Source of the DNA: Hoeflea_A sp039025395
Lineage (GTDB): Bacteria; Pseudomonadota; Alphaproteobacteria; Rhizobiales; Rhizobiaceae
Assembly: GCA_039025395.1 (NCBI GenBank)
Contig: JBCCOK010000025.1
Coordinates: 1 to 64,000 of the forward strand
Direction: 5' to 3'
DNA length: 64,000 nt
A program made the translations under genes and the position numbers. Positions within the stretch are counted from its first letter, which is position 1; each line of letters starts with the position of its first letter. Below, piece by piece: positions 34,790 through 44,349 of this stretch. A model generated the notes under the pieces. The model searched no databases, had not been told where the DNA came from, and was given only the letters and a program-made list of their open reading frames with translations.

Positions 34790-35050
34790 ATGAAGCGTGT
34801 TCCTCCTGTACCGCCCATGCAAGGCCTGCGACGCCGGATCCGAGAGAGCCGGATGGAACGGGGCGCGGCGAAATCCGACTCATTCGTGCGCGAGACCTTC
34901 CGCCTGCCGCGCAATGCCGCGCGCGCAAAGGCCAAAGAGTGGTTTCGCGCCTGGCCCAAGGCGGCCTACTGGACGGAAATCGAACATTGGCGGCAATTGC
35001 CGGACGATGAGATTGAATTCACCATGCGCCGGCTGCCGTCGGCAGACTGA
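34790..35050 (+). CDS. Small basic conserved hypothetical protein
   Basis: An 86-residue protein rich in Arg, Lys and Trp (RRRIRESRMERGAAKSDSFV; WFRAWPKAAYWTEIEHWRQL). It has no signal peptide and no membrane helix. ATG 34790 is preceded by a GTG at 34781 that could add three residues. The ordered aromatic C-terminal half and its location between hemF and trmL suggest a real gene, but I do not recognise the family. Confidence 0.6.
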   Translation: MKRVPPVPPMQGLRRRIRESRMERGAAKSDSFVRETFRLPRNAARAKAKEWFRAWPKAAYWTEIEHWRQLPDDEIEFTMRRLPSAD

Positions 35051-35066
35051 TCTTGTATTTGGGTCT

Positions 35067-35534
35067 CTAGAGGTTTTTTTCACATTGCCGGATTGCCTCA
35101 CCGGTGATCATGGCCGCGGAAACAGCTAGATTGAGCGATCGTCGCCCCTCGACCATGGGAATGAGAATTCGGGCGTCGGCGGTATCGTGGACGCGCTTCG
35201 GGACGCCTGAAGTCTCGCGGCCGAACAGCAAAATGTCATCACGTTCAAAGGTAAACTCTCGGTAGGACACCGGCGCCTTCGTCGACGCAAGCACCAAACG
35301 CCGCTCTTGCAGCCGTCGCCACTGATCAAAATACTTCCAGTTCAGGTGCCGCTTAACGGCGTTTTGCTCGACATAATCCATGCCGGCACGTCGCAAGGCG
35401 CGATCCGAAAGGTCGAAGCCGGCCGGCTCGATAATGTCGACTTTCAGCCCGAGACAAGCGGCCATGCGCAGGATGGTTCCGGTGTTTCCCGGAATATCCG
35501 GCTGATAAAGAGCGATCCTCAGGTCCAGCGTCAT
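35067..35534 (-). CDS. trmL: tRNA (cytidine(34)-2'-O)-methyltransferase
   Basis: A 155-residue SPOUT methyltransferase of the TrmL type, which methylates the wobble nucleotide of tRNA-Leu. The knot motifs are YQPDIPGNTGTILRMAAC near the N-terminus, LFGRETSGVP, and IPMVEGRRSLNLAVSAAMI, which forms the SAM pocket. ATG 35534 starts MTLDLRIAL; a longer frame from 35570 has no support. It is convergent with the small gene at 34790. Confidence 0.93.
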   Translation of the reverse strand: MTLDLRIALYQPDIPGNTGTILRMAACLGLKVDIIEPAGFDLSDRALRRAGMDYVEQNAVKRHLNWKYFDQWRRLQERRLVLASTKAPVSYREFTFERDDILLFGRETSGVPKRVHDTADARILIPMVEGRRSLNLAVSAAMITGEAIRQCEKNL

Positions 35535-35989
35535 GCGTGTTCTAGACCACAGAAGCTGCCGAAATTCCACGCCCTTGGGTGTCCGATCGGCAACACCGCG
35601 TGTTCCCCTGCGGTGCCGTGAGAATTTCCTTAAATTGGCGGTAGCAATTGATCGCGAAATGTACTAAGCATCGCCCTCCAGACCGAACTCGAGCAAGGGA
35701 GGGGTCATTGATAATCACTATCCAGCATCCCCGGCCACTTGCGCCGCATAGCAGCGCACTGGCTCGTTCTCGGTTCTTTTGCATCATGCCATGATTTGAT
35801 CGCAAGTCTGTACCCAGAACATCGCTGACCCCTGAACAAGAGTGCTTTGCTTCATCGGGGGCTATTTATCACCGGGCAACGGCAACTCGTCATGTGTCGC
35901 GTCATGCCATGCCGAATCATTGTTTCGCTGCACATTCGAACGACCTGTGCGCGGACATCGTTTGCCCCGGAAACAAAAGAGACTGAACC
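35535..35989. other. 455-bp divergent intergenic region between trmL and the first ABC exporter
   Basis: No gene or structured RNA is convincing here. A perfect dyad ATCATG-C-CATGAT is at 35783-35795, and CATGCCATGCCG-type partial repeats occur around 35900-35930. The length suggests regulatory sites for both neighbours, but I cannot identify promoters with confidence. Confidence 0.4.
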
Positions 35990-37849
35990 ATGTTTGGTTG
36001 GTTTGAAAGACGTTTGAACCCCTATCCGCATCCGCCTTCGGGTCAACCGCCGCAGGCGTTCCTGGCCTTCTGCTGGCATTACTCGAAGGAAGCCGCACCG
36101 TGGCTTGCCATCATGTCAATCCTGACGGCCCTGATTGCGATCGGCGAAGTGTTCCTGTTCACCTTCCTAGGCGACATCGTCAACTGGCTGTCCAGTTCGT
36201 CGCGCGAAACATTCATGGCTGAAGAGGGCAGGCGCCTTTTCTGGATGGGTGCGCTGGTGCTGGTCGGTCTGCCCGGCATTGTCTTGTTGCAGTCGCTGGT
36301 GATGCATCAGACCCTGTTGGGCAACTATCCGATGATCGGACGATGGCAGATGCACCGGTATCTTCTGCGTCAGAGCATGTCGTTCTTCGCGGACGAGTTT
36401 GCCGGGCGTGTCGCGACGCGCGTCATGCAGACGTCGCTTGCGGTACGCGAGGCGGTCATGAAGGTGCTGGACGTTCTCGTTTATGTGTCTGTTTTCTTTC
36501 TCACAATGCTGATTATGGTGGCGGCCGCGGATCTTCGCCTCGCCGCGCCGCTCATTGTGTGGATCGTCGTCTACCTGGGCCTGATTGTCTATTTCGTGCC
36601 GCGCATGAAACGGATTTCACGTCAGCAGGCGGATGCCCGTTCGATGATGACCGGACGTGTTGTCGACAGCTACACCAACATCGCCACGGTGAAACTGTTC
36701 TCACACGCAGGCCGCGAAGAGATTTACGCACGCGGGGCAATGTCGGAGTTCCTGGATACGGTTCACAGGCAGATGCGTCTGGTGACGCTGTTTCACGGCA
36801 TCGTTTACTTCAACAATTCGCTTCTGTTGTTTGGCATCGGTGCGTTGTCAATCAACCTGTGGCTCTCCGACACCGTTTCGGTCGGCGTCATCGCCGCCTC
36901 CATTGCGCTTGCATTGCGCATGGCAACCATGTCGCACTGGATCATGTGGGAGGTCTCGGCACTGTTCGAAAACATCGGCGTGGTCATCGACGGGATGTCG
37001 ATGTTGTCGAAACCGCAAAGGGTCATCGATACGCGCGCCGCCGACGAGCTTTCCGCGCATGAGGGCAAGATCGCCTTCGAGCATATTCACTTCCACTACG
37101 GAAAGGACGGTGGTGTGATCGAAGACCTGTCGCTGACCATCGAGCCGGGCGAAAAAGTTGGCCTTGTCGGCCGCTCCGGTGCCGGAAAGACCACGCTCAC
37201 GAATGTCTTGCTGCGGTTCTACGATCTCGAATCAGGACGTATCCTGATTGACGGGCAGGACATATCGCGGGTGACGCAGGACAGCCTGCGCGCGCACATC
37301 GGCGTCGTTACCCAAGACACGTCGCTGCTGCACCGTTCGATCCGTGATAATATCGGCTATGGAAAGCCGGATGCGAGCGATGAGGAGATCATCGATGCCG
37401 CAAAGAGAGCCAATGCTTGGGATTTTATTCAGGGGCTTGTCGACCAGCAGGGCCGCGAGGGCCTGAATGCCCATGTCGGTGAACGCGGCGTGAAACTCTC
37501 CGGTGGGCAACGCCAGCGCATCGCTATCGCGCGGGTGTTCCTGAAGGATGCGCCGATCCTGGTTCTCGACGAGGCCACGTCTGCACTCGATTCGGAAGTA
37601 GAGGCTGCTATTCAGGAGAACCTCTTCGCGCTGATGGAAGGCAAAACGGTGATTGCGATCGCTCACCGCCTGTCGACGATTGCCGAACTTGACCGGCTGA
37701 TTGTCCTTGAAGCGGGGGCTATCGTCGAAACCGGAACGCATGCCGAGCTTGTTCGTTCCGGCGGCATCTATGCCGATCTATGGTCTCGGCAATCCGGTGG
37801 CTTCATCGACGCAGAGCCAGCGGAAAAGGATACGGCGGCCGCCGAATAG
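35990..37849 (+). CDS. ABC exporter, fused permease-ATPase (paralogue 1)
   Basis: A 619-residue half-transporter of the MsbA/multidrug exporter class. The membrane domain with about six helices spans residues 30-320. The ATPase has Walker A GRSGAGKTT, signature KLSGGQRQR, Walker B ILVLDEATSALD and H-loop AIAHRLST. It resembles a second exporter 2.5 kb downstream along its whole length, with long identical blocks such as HVGERGVKLSGGQRQRIA. The two may form a heterodimer or be duplicates with separate substrates. A terminator follows at 37871-37909. Confidence 0.92.
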   Translation: MFGWFERRLNPYPHPPSGQPPQAFLAFCWHYSKEAAPWLAIMSILTALIAIGEVFLFTFLGDIVNWLSSSSRETFMAEEGRRLFWMGALVLVGLPGIVLLQSLVMHQTLLGNYPMIGRWQMHRYLLRQSMSFFADEFAGRVATRVMQTSLAVREAVMKVLDVLVYVSVFFLTMLIMVAAADLRLAAPLIVWIVVYLGLIVYFVPRMKRISRQQADARSMMTGRVVDSYTNIATVKLFSHAGREEIYARGAMSEFLDTVHRQMRLVTLFHGIVYFNNSLLLFGIGALSINLWLSDTVSVGVIAASIALALRMATMSHWIMWEVSALFENIGVVIDGMSMLSKPQRVIDTRAADELSAHEGKIAFEHIHFHYGKDGGVIEDLSLTIEPGEKVGLVGRSGAGKTTLTNVLLRFYDLESGRILIDGQDISRVTQDSLRAHIGVVTQDTSLLHRSIRDNIGYGKPDASDEEIIDAAKRANAWDFIQGLVDQQGREGLNAHVGERGVKLSGGQRQRIAIARVFLKDAPILVLDEATSALDSEVEAAIQENLFALMEGKTVIAIAHRLSTIAELDRLIVLEAGAIVETGTHAELVRSGGIYADLWSRQSGGFIDAEPAEKDTAAAE

Positions 37850-37870
37850 GTTGCAGACTGCAAAATCCAT

Positions 37871-37909
37871 GCTCCGGCTCATCCTGTGCGGGTGGGCCGG
37901 AGCGTTTTT
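37871..37909 (+). terminator. Terminator after ABC exporter 1
   Basis: Stem GCTCCGGC/GCCGGAGC with a 17-nt loop, then G and five T. It separates exporter 1 from the MscS gene, so the three genes are not one simple operon. Confidence 0.82.
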
Positions 37910-38036
37910 ATGTTCACGCTTGCCATACGTCAGCGTTCTTGGCGAAAGCCATGCGGTTTGCCGTTGAGCCGAATAAGGATATGTTCGCCGCGACAATAAC
38001 TGATGGGAAGTGCGGCGAGCCGCTCGTGGTACCGGT

Positions 38037-40349
38037 ATGAAGACAATGCTAACCGTTTTTCGGACGGTTTTTCTGGCGATTGCTCTTGTCGCGATCGCCG
38101 CGACAGCGGACGGGTTCGCACAATCCGCATTGACCGGCGTTGCCGGAGGCAGCGAGGAGACGGCCTCCGAGCCTGCCGACATTCAAATGCCGGAAGATCT
38201 GACGCCGGAAACCATTCGGGAATTGGTCTCTACCTTGAGCGACCAGCAAGTGCGTCAATTGTTGCTTGAGCGGCTCGATGCCGTTGCAGAACAAAGCGCC
38301 AGCCCCGAAGAGCCGGGGCGCGATATGCTGCAGTTCCTCGGCAGTTCGCTGATTGGCGTCGGTTCGGTCATCGTCAGTAATGTGACGGGTCTTGGCGATG
38401 TGGCTGAGGATCTGAGAACAGCGGGCGACGCCTATGCCGAAAGACGCGGCGCTGGAGGCGTTTTTTGGACGCTGGTCATCATCGGTGTTGCAATCGCAGT
38501 GGGGCTTGTTGCTGAAATCGCCGTCACAAGATTTGCCGGGAAGTGGCGACAACAAATCCAGGATACAAAAGTTCCGGAAAATCTGCTTCAAACGCTGGAA
38601 GTGCTGAGCAAGCGCCTGATCCTCGAACTGGCAGGGCTTGCCGCGTTCTTTATCGTCACCCGGCTGGTGATCGAGATACTTGCGCCGACAGATGACCGGC
38701 CGCTTCTGCCTGTGGTTATGATTAATCTGGTTGTCATGCCACGGCTGGCAATCGCCATCACGCGCTTCCTCTTTGCACCCGAACGTCCCGACCTCCGACT
38801 CGTCCATACCGATGACTGGACGGCGCGTTTCATCTTCCGGCAACAATTGGGTATCGTGTTGCTGATCGGCTTTGCCAATGTCATCGTCGTTTTTCAGGAG
38901 CTTCAGGGCATCACCTTTGCCGAATCTCCGATTGGTTTTTGGCTGGTCTTCCTTTCGGTCCTATGGATCGTCTACACGCTCATACGGGCCCGCTATGGCC
39001 TAACCTCGATCATTCTCGGTCAGGAAGATGATGCGACGCCGTCCGAGCGTTATCTTGCTTTGGCCTATCCCTGGCTGGCTGCAGTTCTTGTGGTTCTGAC
39101 CTGGCTGATCATTCAAATGATCATCGCGCAAGGCCGACTTGATCTCGTCGACGGAAACCAGGGATACATCACCGTCTGCCTTTTCCTTTTCGCGCCGATT
39201 TTCGACACCATGGTTCGCGGCCTCGTCAAACACCTTGTACCCCCGATGCGGGGCGAGGGCGCGATTGCCGAGGCGGCATACCGATCCACAAAACGAAGCT
39301 ATATCCGCATCGGCAGGGCGCTTCTGACGGTTCTGATCATTGTGACGATCGCCAATGTCTGGGACATCGACTATTCAAATCTCGCGTCGGCAGGAGTCGG
39401 GTTCCGTATTGCGGCGTCCATGTTCCATATTCTGTTCATTCTGGCGGCCGGATATGTGGTTTGGGAAGTGGTCACATTGCTCATCAACCGCAAGCTGGCC
39501 GATGAGCAGACTGCTGCTGGCATTGACCTGGAGGCGGAGGAACCGGGCGGAGGCGAGGGCGGCGGTACCGGAGGGACCCGTTTGTCGACGGTTTTGCCGC
39601 TCGTGAAGATCGCGGTGCAGATTTCGATTATCACGATCACCATTCTGATCGCTCTCGGCAATATGGGTATCGATATCACGCCGCTTCTGGCAGGCGCCGG
39701 CATCATCGGCCTCGCCATTGGCTTCGGCGCGCAAACCCTCGTCAGGGATATTGTTTCCGGCCTGTTCTTCCTTGTCGATGACGCTTTCCGTGTGGGTGAA
39801 TACCTCGAAATTGACGGAACGGTGGGGACGGTGGAGAAAATCTCGATCCGGTCTTTGCAATTGCGGCACCATCAGGGGCCGGTCCATACGATCCCCTATG
39901 GCGAAATCCCGAAGGTCACCAACAATTCGCGTGACTGGGTGATCGTCAAGCTGAAGTTCACCGTGCCCTTCGATACCAATGTCAACAAGGTCAAGAAACT
40001 GTTCAAGCAGATCGGCAACGAGATGATGGAAGCGCCCTATGCGGAAGACATCATACAGACGTTCAAATCGCAGGGCGTCTATGACGTCAACGATGTTGGG
40101 ATCGTCGTTCGGGGCAAGTTCATGGCAAGGCCTGGCAAACAATGGATAATCCGCAAGGACGTTTATGCCCGAGTGCAAAGGATTTTTGCGGAGAACGGCA
40201 TCGAATTCGCCCGCCGCGAGGTGCGGGTCAAAATGCCCGATGCAGAAGAAGGCGCTGATAACAAGGATCAGCCACAGGCTGCAGCTGCAGCTTCTCAGGC
40301 GGCGATTGAGCAGCAATTGCTCGAAGAGGCGGGTTCCAAATCGGGGTGA
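38037..40349 (+). CDS. Mechanosensitive ion channel, MscS family, large type
   Basis: A 770-residue MscS-superfamily protein with a signal peptide (about 1-28), a periplasmic segment, and multiple membrane helices (about 150-520). The conserved pore helix LLAGAGIIGLAIGFGAQTLV is at about 552-571, then RDIVSGLFFLVDD and the cytoplasmic beta domain. The C-terminus is a low-complexity Ala/Gln tail. Extra helices make it like the YbdG/MscM-type members rather than the 286-residue MscS. Start ATG 38037 is the first Met of a good signal peptide. It gates under membrane tension, an osmotic safety valve. Confidence 0.9.
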   Translation: MKTMLTVFRTVFLAIALVAIAATADGFAQSALTGVAGGSEETASEPADIQMPEDLTPETIRELVSTLSDQQVRQLLLERLDAVAEQSASPEEPGRDMLQFLGSSLIGVGSVIVSNVTGLGDVAEDLRTAGDAYAERRGAGGVFWTLVIIGVAIAVGLVAEIAVTRFAGKWRQQIQDTKVPENLLQTLEVLSKRLILELAGLAAFFIVTRLVIEILAPTDDRPLLPVVMINLVVMPRLAIAITRFLFAPERPDLRLVHTDDWTARFIFRQQLGIVLLIGFANVIVVFQELQGITFAESPIGFWLVFLSVLWIVYTLIRARYGLTSIILGQEDDATPSERYLALAYPWLAAVLVVLTWLIIQMIIAQGRLDLVDGNQGYITVCLFLFAPIFDTMVRGLVKHLVPPMRGEGAIAEAAYRSTKRSYIRIGRALLTVLIIVTIANVWDIDYSNLASAGVGFRIAASMFHILFILAAGYVVWEVVTLLINRKLADEQTAAGIDLEAEEPGGGEGGGTGGTRLSTVLPLVKIAVQISIITITILIALGNMGIDITPLLAGAGIIGLAIGFGAQTLVRDIVSGLFFLVDDAFRVGEYLEIDGTVGTVEKISIRSLQLRHHQGPVHTIPYGEIPKVTNNSRDWVIVKLKFTVPFDTNVNKVKKLFKQIGNEMMEAPYAEDIIQTFKSQGVYDVNDVGIVVRGKFMARPGKQWIIRKDVYARVQRIFAENGIEFARREVRVKMPDAEEGADNKDQPQAAAAASQAAIEQQLLEEAGSKSG

Positions 40350-40376
40350 CCGTTGCCGCGGCCGGGCAGCAAAACT

Positions 40377-42260
40377 ATGTTCGGGCCTATGATTATCGAC
40401 CGACTGTTCGGCCTGTTTGAGGGCTGGGTCAACCCATTCGCCGATTCGGGCAACGCCAGGCCGTCTTCCGGACCGGCAGGATTCCTGTGGCATTATGTGC
40501 GCCAGGCCAAGTGGCCGTTTGCTGCCATGCTGGTGCTTGGCGGCGCGGTCGCCTTGATGGAAGTCGCCTTATTCTACATCGTCGGGCGGCTGGTCGACCT
40601 TCTCGAAGGTGCCGATGCCAGAGCCGGTTGGCAGGGATTGATCGACCAGCACGGACCGGAATTGCTTTTCATGCTGGCCGTGGTGCTGGCAGGCCGGCTA
40701 CTTGTCGCTCCGCTGATGGCGCTGGTCGAAGAACAGGCGATCGTGCCGGGTTTCTTCAACATGGTGCGCTGGCAGGCTTACACCCACATCGCCCGCCAGA
40801 GCCTGTCGTTTTTTCAGAACGATTTTGCCGGCCGGGTGGTAGCAAAGGTCTGGCAGTCCGGCCAGGCGATGGGCGATTTCATGATCTCGCTGCTGCAGGT
40901 GGTCTGGTTCATCGTCATTTACACTGTAACAACCCTGGTTCTGGTTGCGCAGCTCGATTGGCGGCTAGCCGCTATTGTCGCCGTATGGATCGCAGCTTTT
41001 TCAGTGATTGCCAGGATCTTCGTTCCGCGTATCCGTCACATGTCAAAGGTGACGGCGGAGTCGGCATCGATGATCAATGGCCGCCTTGTCGACAGTTATT
41101 CGAACATTCAGACACTGAAGCTCTTCGGCGGCGAGGATCAGAATGACCGGTATATCAAGCACGGTTTCGAGCTATTCCTTGCCGCAGTTACGCAGTTTAC
41201 CCGCTATCTGACGGGCGTGCGGGTATCGCTCGCCGCGCTGTCAGGCACCATGATCATTGTATTCGGCTATTTGAGCATCGACCTGTGGCTCAAGGGGCAT
41301 ATGAGCGTCGGCGAAGTCGCGTTCACGCTCTCGCTGGTTTTGCGGCTGAGCATTCTGCTCGGGCGCATGATGACGCAGCTCAACGGTCTGATGCGCAATT
41401 TCGGCACGATCCAGAATTCCATGGACATGATCAATGAACCGATCTTGCTCAACGACAAGCCGTATGCCGAGGAACTGCAGGTCCGGGACAGTCGCATCCG
41501 CTTCGAAGCCGTGAGCTTTGCCTATGGCGGCAAAAAGACCGTCATTGATGATATTTCGCTGACGGTCGAACCAGGCCAGAAAGTCGGCCTTGTGGGATTT
41601 TCCGGTGCCGGAAAATCAACCCTGGTCAGCCTGTTGCTGCGCTTCTTCGATGTTGAATCGGGGCGGATCACGATCGACGATCAGGATATTTCAATGGTAA
41701 CCCAGCACTCGTTGAGGGCCAATATCAGCGTTGTTACGCAGGATACATCGCTGATGCACCGGTCTGTACGAGACAACATCATGCTCGGCCGGCCTGAAGC
41801 AAGCGAGGACGAGCTGATGCAGGCAGCGGTACGGGCGCACGCATGGCCATTCATCGAAGGTCTACACGATCAACACGGCCGGCATGGATTTGATGCGCAT
41901 GTCGGTGAACGTGGCGTCAAGCTCTCCGGCGGTCAGCGACAGCGTATTGCTGTTGCACGGGTCATGCTGAAAGATGCTCCGATCCTGGTGCTTGACGAAG
42001 CAACGTCGGCGCTCGATTCGGAGATTGAGGCCGCCATCCAGGAAAACCTGACCAAACTGATGGAGGGCAAAACCGTGATCGCGATTGCCCACAGACTGTC
42101 GACGATTGCGCGCATGGACCGTTTGGTGGTGATGAACGAAGGAAGAATTGTCGAGGATGGCAATCATGATGACCTGTTGAAAATCAATGGTCTTTATGCC
42201 CGGCTTTGGGCGCGCCAGTCCGGTGGTTTCATCAGCAGCGTGATGGAGCCGCAGCTATGA
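40377..42260 (+). CDS. ABC exporter, fused permease-ATPase (paralogue 2)
   Basis: A 627-residue half-transporter paralogous to the one at 35990. The membrane domain is about residues 30-330, and the ATPase has Walker A GFSGAGKST, signature KLSGGQRQR and Walker B LVLDEATSALD. It starts at ATG 40377 (MFGPMIIDRLFGLFEGW), which aligns with the MFGWFERRL start of paralogue 1. It is 27 bp after the mscS stop and probably co-transcribed with it. All ATPase motifs are intact in both paralogues, so neither looks degenerate. Confidence 0.92.
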   Translation: MFGPMIIDRLFGLFEGWVNPFADSGNARPSSGPAGFLWHYVRQAKWPFAAMLVLGGAVALMEVALFYIVGRLVDLLEGADARAGWQGLIDQHGPELLFMLAVVLAGRLLVAPLMALVEEQAIVPGFFNMVRWQAYTHIARQSLSFFQNDFAGRVVAKVWQSGQAMGDFMISLLQVVWFIVIYTVTTLVLVAQLDWRLAAIVAVWIAAFSVIARIFVPRIRHMSKVTAESASMINGRLVDSYSNIQTLKLFGGEDQNDRYIKHGFELFLAAVTQFTRYLTGVRVSLAALSGTMIIVFGYLSIDLWLKGHMSVGEVAFTLSLVLRLSILLGRMMTQLNGLMRNFGTIQNSMDMINEPILLNDKPYAEELQVRDSRIRFEAVSFAYGGKKTVIDDISLTVEPGQKVGLVGFSGAGKSTLVSLLLRFFDVESGRITIDDQDISMVTQHSLRANISVVTQDTSLMHRSVRDNIMLGRPEASEDELMQAAVRAHAWPFIEGLHDQHGRHGFDAHVGERGVKLSGGQRQRIAVARVMLKDAPILVLDEATSALDSEIEAAIQENLTKLMEGKTVIAIAHRLSTIARMDRLVVMNEGRIVEDGNHDDLLKINGLYARLWARQSGGFISSVMEPQL

Positions 42261-42436
42261 CAAGTACCCAAATTGCGGCAATCTGCCTCTAGCCAGACAT
42301 GTAGACTGGACATATTCTAAGAAGCGGCCTAGATACCGGCCAACTGATGGGTGTACCTTTTGCCATCGCCGGATGTACCGTATGACCAACCGGTTATTCT
42401 CCGGCGAACAAAACCACGCAGAGGATGGTGGAAGAC

Positions 42437-43015
42437 GTGAGTGAAGACGAACAAGAAAAAGACAACGACTCTGGACCCACACGGCGTGATTTCCTTTATT
42501 TGACGACCGGCATGGCCGGCGCTTTTGGCGCCGCGGCCGTTGCATGGCCATTTATCGATCAACTGCGGCCCGATGCAACGACTCTGGCGCTTTCAACTGT
42601 TGAAGTGGACATCTCTGGCGTAGAAGAGGGCATGTCGATCACAGTGAAGTGGCGCGGCAAACCCGTGTTCATCCGCAATCGTACGCAAAGCGAAATTGAC
42701 GAAGCGAGCGCTGTTCCGCTTGACGACCTCAAGGATCAGGCCGCGCGCAACGCCAATCTCCCGCCTGACGCCCCGGCACTCGATGTTGACCGGTCTGCCG
42801 GTGAGAACCGCGAAAACTGGATCGTCATGATCGGCTCGTGCACGCATCTTGGATGCGTTCCAATGGGGCAGGCCGGCGACTATGGCGGATGGTTCTGCCC
42901 GTGTCATGGATCGCACTACGACACGGCAGGGCGCATCCGTTTGGGGCCGGCGCCTGAGAACCTGGCGATCCCGCCTTTTCAATTCATCTCCGATACGCGT
43001 ATCGTGATAGGCTAA
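42437..43015 (+). CDS. petA: Ubiquinol-cytochrome c reductase Rieske iron-sulfur subunit
   Basis: A 192-residue Rieske protein of the bc1 complex. The twin-arginine signal TRRDFLYL and a hydrophobic stretch anchor it for Tat export. The [2Fe-2S] ligands are in CTHLGCVPMG and CPCHGSHYD, with the disulfide cysteines in place. I prefer GTG 42437 (VSEDEQ, preceded by GGTGG), which matches the family's usual N-terminus. ATG 42425 has its ribosome-binding site directly abutting and would add four residues. First gene of petABC. Confidence 0.94.
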   Translation: MSEDEQEKDNDSGPTRRDFLYLTTGMAGAFGAAAVAWPFIDQLRPDATTLALSTVEVDISGVEEGMSITVKWRGKPVFIRNRTQSEIDEASAVPLDDLKDQAARNANLPPDAPALDVDRSAGENRENWIVMIGSCTHLGCVPMGQAGDYGGWFCPCHGSHYDTAGRIRLGPAPENLAIPPFQFISDTRIVIG

Positions 43016-43027
43016 AAGAGGTCAGTA

Positions 43028-44323
43028 ATGAGTGGTGGACATTCGACATACGAACCGAGTAGCGGCCTTGGCAAATGGGTCGACTCGCGCTTGCCGCTTC
43101 CGCGGCTGGTTTACGACTCGTTTGTTGCCTATCCAACACCTCGGAATTTGAACTACGCCTATACATTTGGCGCAATCCTCTCGGTGATGCTTGTCGTCCA
43201 GATCCTCACCGGGATCGTGTTGGCAATGCACTACGTCGCTTCGACCGACGGGGCGTTCTCATCGGTCGAGAAGATCATGCGTGACGTCAACTCCGGCTGG
43301 TTGCTTCGGTATATGCACCAAAACGGCGCGTCATTCTTCTTTATTGCCGTCTACATCCACATGTTTCGCGGCATGTACTACGGCTCCTACAAGGCCCCAC
43401 GCGAGATACTCTGGATTCTCGGCGTCATCATTTACCTCTTGATGATGGCAACGGGCTTCATGGGTTATGTGCTTCCCTGGGGTCAGATGTCATTCTGGGG
43501 CGCAACGGTTATTACCGGCTTCTTTTCGGCTTTTCCGATTATCGGCGTGCCGCTGCAAGAATTGCTGCTAGGCGGGTTTGCGGTCGATAATCCGACCCTT
43601 AACCGCTTCTTCTCGCTTCACTATCTGTTGCCGTTCATGATTGCCGGCGTCGTGGTATTGCATGTGTGGGCGCTGCACGTGACAGGACAGACAAATCCTA
43701 CCGGTGTCGAGGTCAGGTCGAAGACAGATACGCTGCCGTTTACGCCTTACGCCACGATCAAGGACGCGTTTGCAACTGTGCTGTTCCTGATCGTATATGC
43801 CTACTTCATCTTCTACATACCGAACTATCTCGGGCATGCGGACAACTACATCGAGGCAAACCCGCTGGTGACACCCGCGCATATTGTGCCGGAATGGTAC
43901 TACCTGCCCTTCTATGCGATTTTGCGCGCAATCACCTTCGACGTCGGGCCGATCGATTCGAAGCTGGGCGGCGTGCTCGCCATGTTCGCTTCGATTGTCA
44001 TCCTGTTTTTCTTGCCATGGCTCGACACGTCGAAGGTCCGCTCCGCCGTTTATCGGCCCCTGTACAAGATTTTTTACTGGCTGTTCGTGATCAACTGCAT
44101 ATTCCTCGGCTGGCTTGGCTCAAAACCGGCTGAAGGTATCTATGTCATCCTGGCCCAGGTTGGAACGCTTTACTATTTCGCTTTCTTCATCCCCATTCTC
44201 CCCATACTCGGGTGGATCGAGAAACCGAGACAAGTGCCGACATCGATTACTGATTCCGTGCTTGCCCGGCAGGGCAGCGGCAAACCGGAACCGGCGATGG
44301 CGGCATCGGAAGACCGCGGCTAG
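43028..44323 (+). CDS. petB: Ubiquinol-cytochrome c reductase cytochrome b
   Basis: A 431-residue cytochrome b with about eight to nine helices and both b-heme His pairs, including ALHYVAS and VYIHMFRGMYYGSYK. The Qo-site motif is PEWYY. It lies 12 bp after petA and 26 bp before petC. It is not fused to cytochrome c1, unlike the FbcH polyprotein of Bradyrhizobium, which supports a Rhizobiaceae/Phyllobacteriaceae-type lineage. The C-terminus has a short non-conserved tail. Confidence 0.95.
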   Translation: MSGGHSTYEPSSGLGKWVDSRLPLPRLVYDSFVAYPTPRNLNYAYTFGAILSVMLVVQILTGIVLAMHYVASTDGAFSSVEKIMRDVNSGWLLRYMHQNGASFFFIAVYIHMFRGMYYGSYKAPREILWILGVIIYLLMMATGFMGYVLPWGQMSFWGATVITGFFSAFPIIGVPLQELLLGGFAVDNPTLNRFFSLHYLLPFMIAGVVVLHVWALHVTGQTNPTGVEVRSKTDTLPFTPYATIKDAFATVLFLIVYAYFIFYIPNYLGHADNYIEANPLVTPAHIVPEWYYLPFYAILRAITFDVGPIDSKLGGVLAMFASIVILFFLPWLDTSKVRSAVYRPLYKIFYWLFVINCIFLGWLGSKPAEGIYVILAQVGTLYYFAFFIPILPILGWIEKPRQVPTSITDSVLARQGSGKPEPAMAASEDRG

Positions 44324-44349
44324 AGAGGCTTTCACAAGGAGCGATAGCA

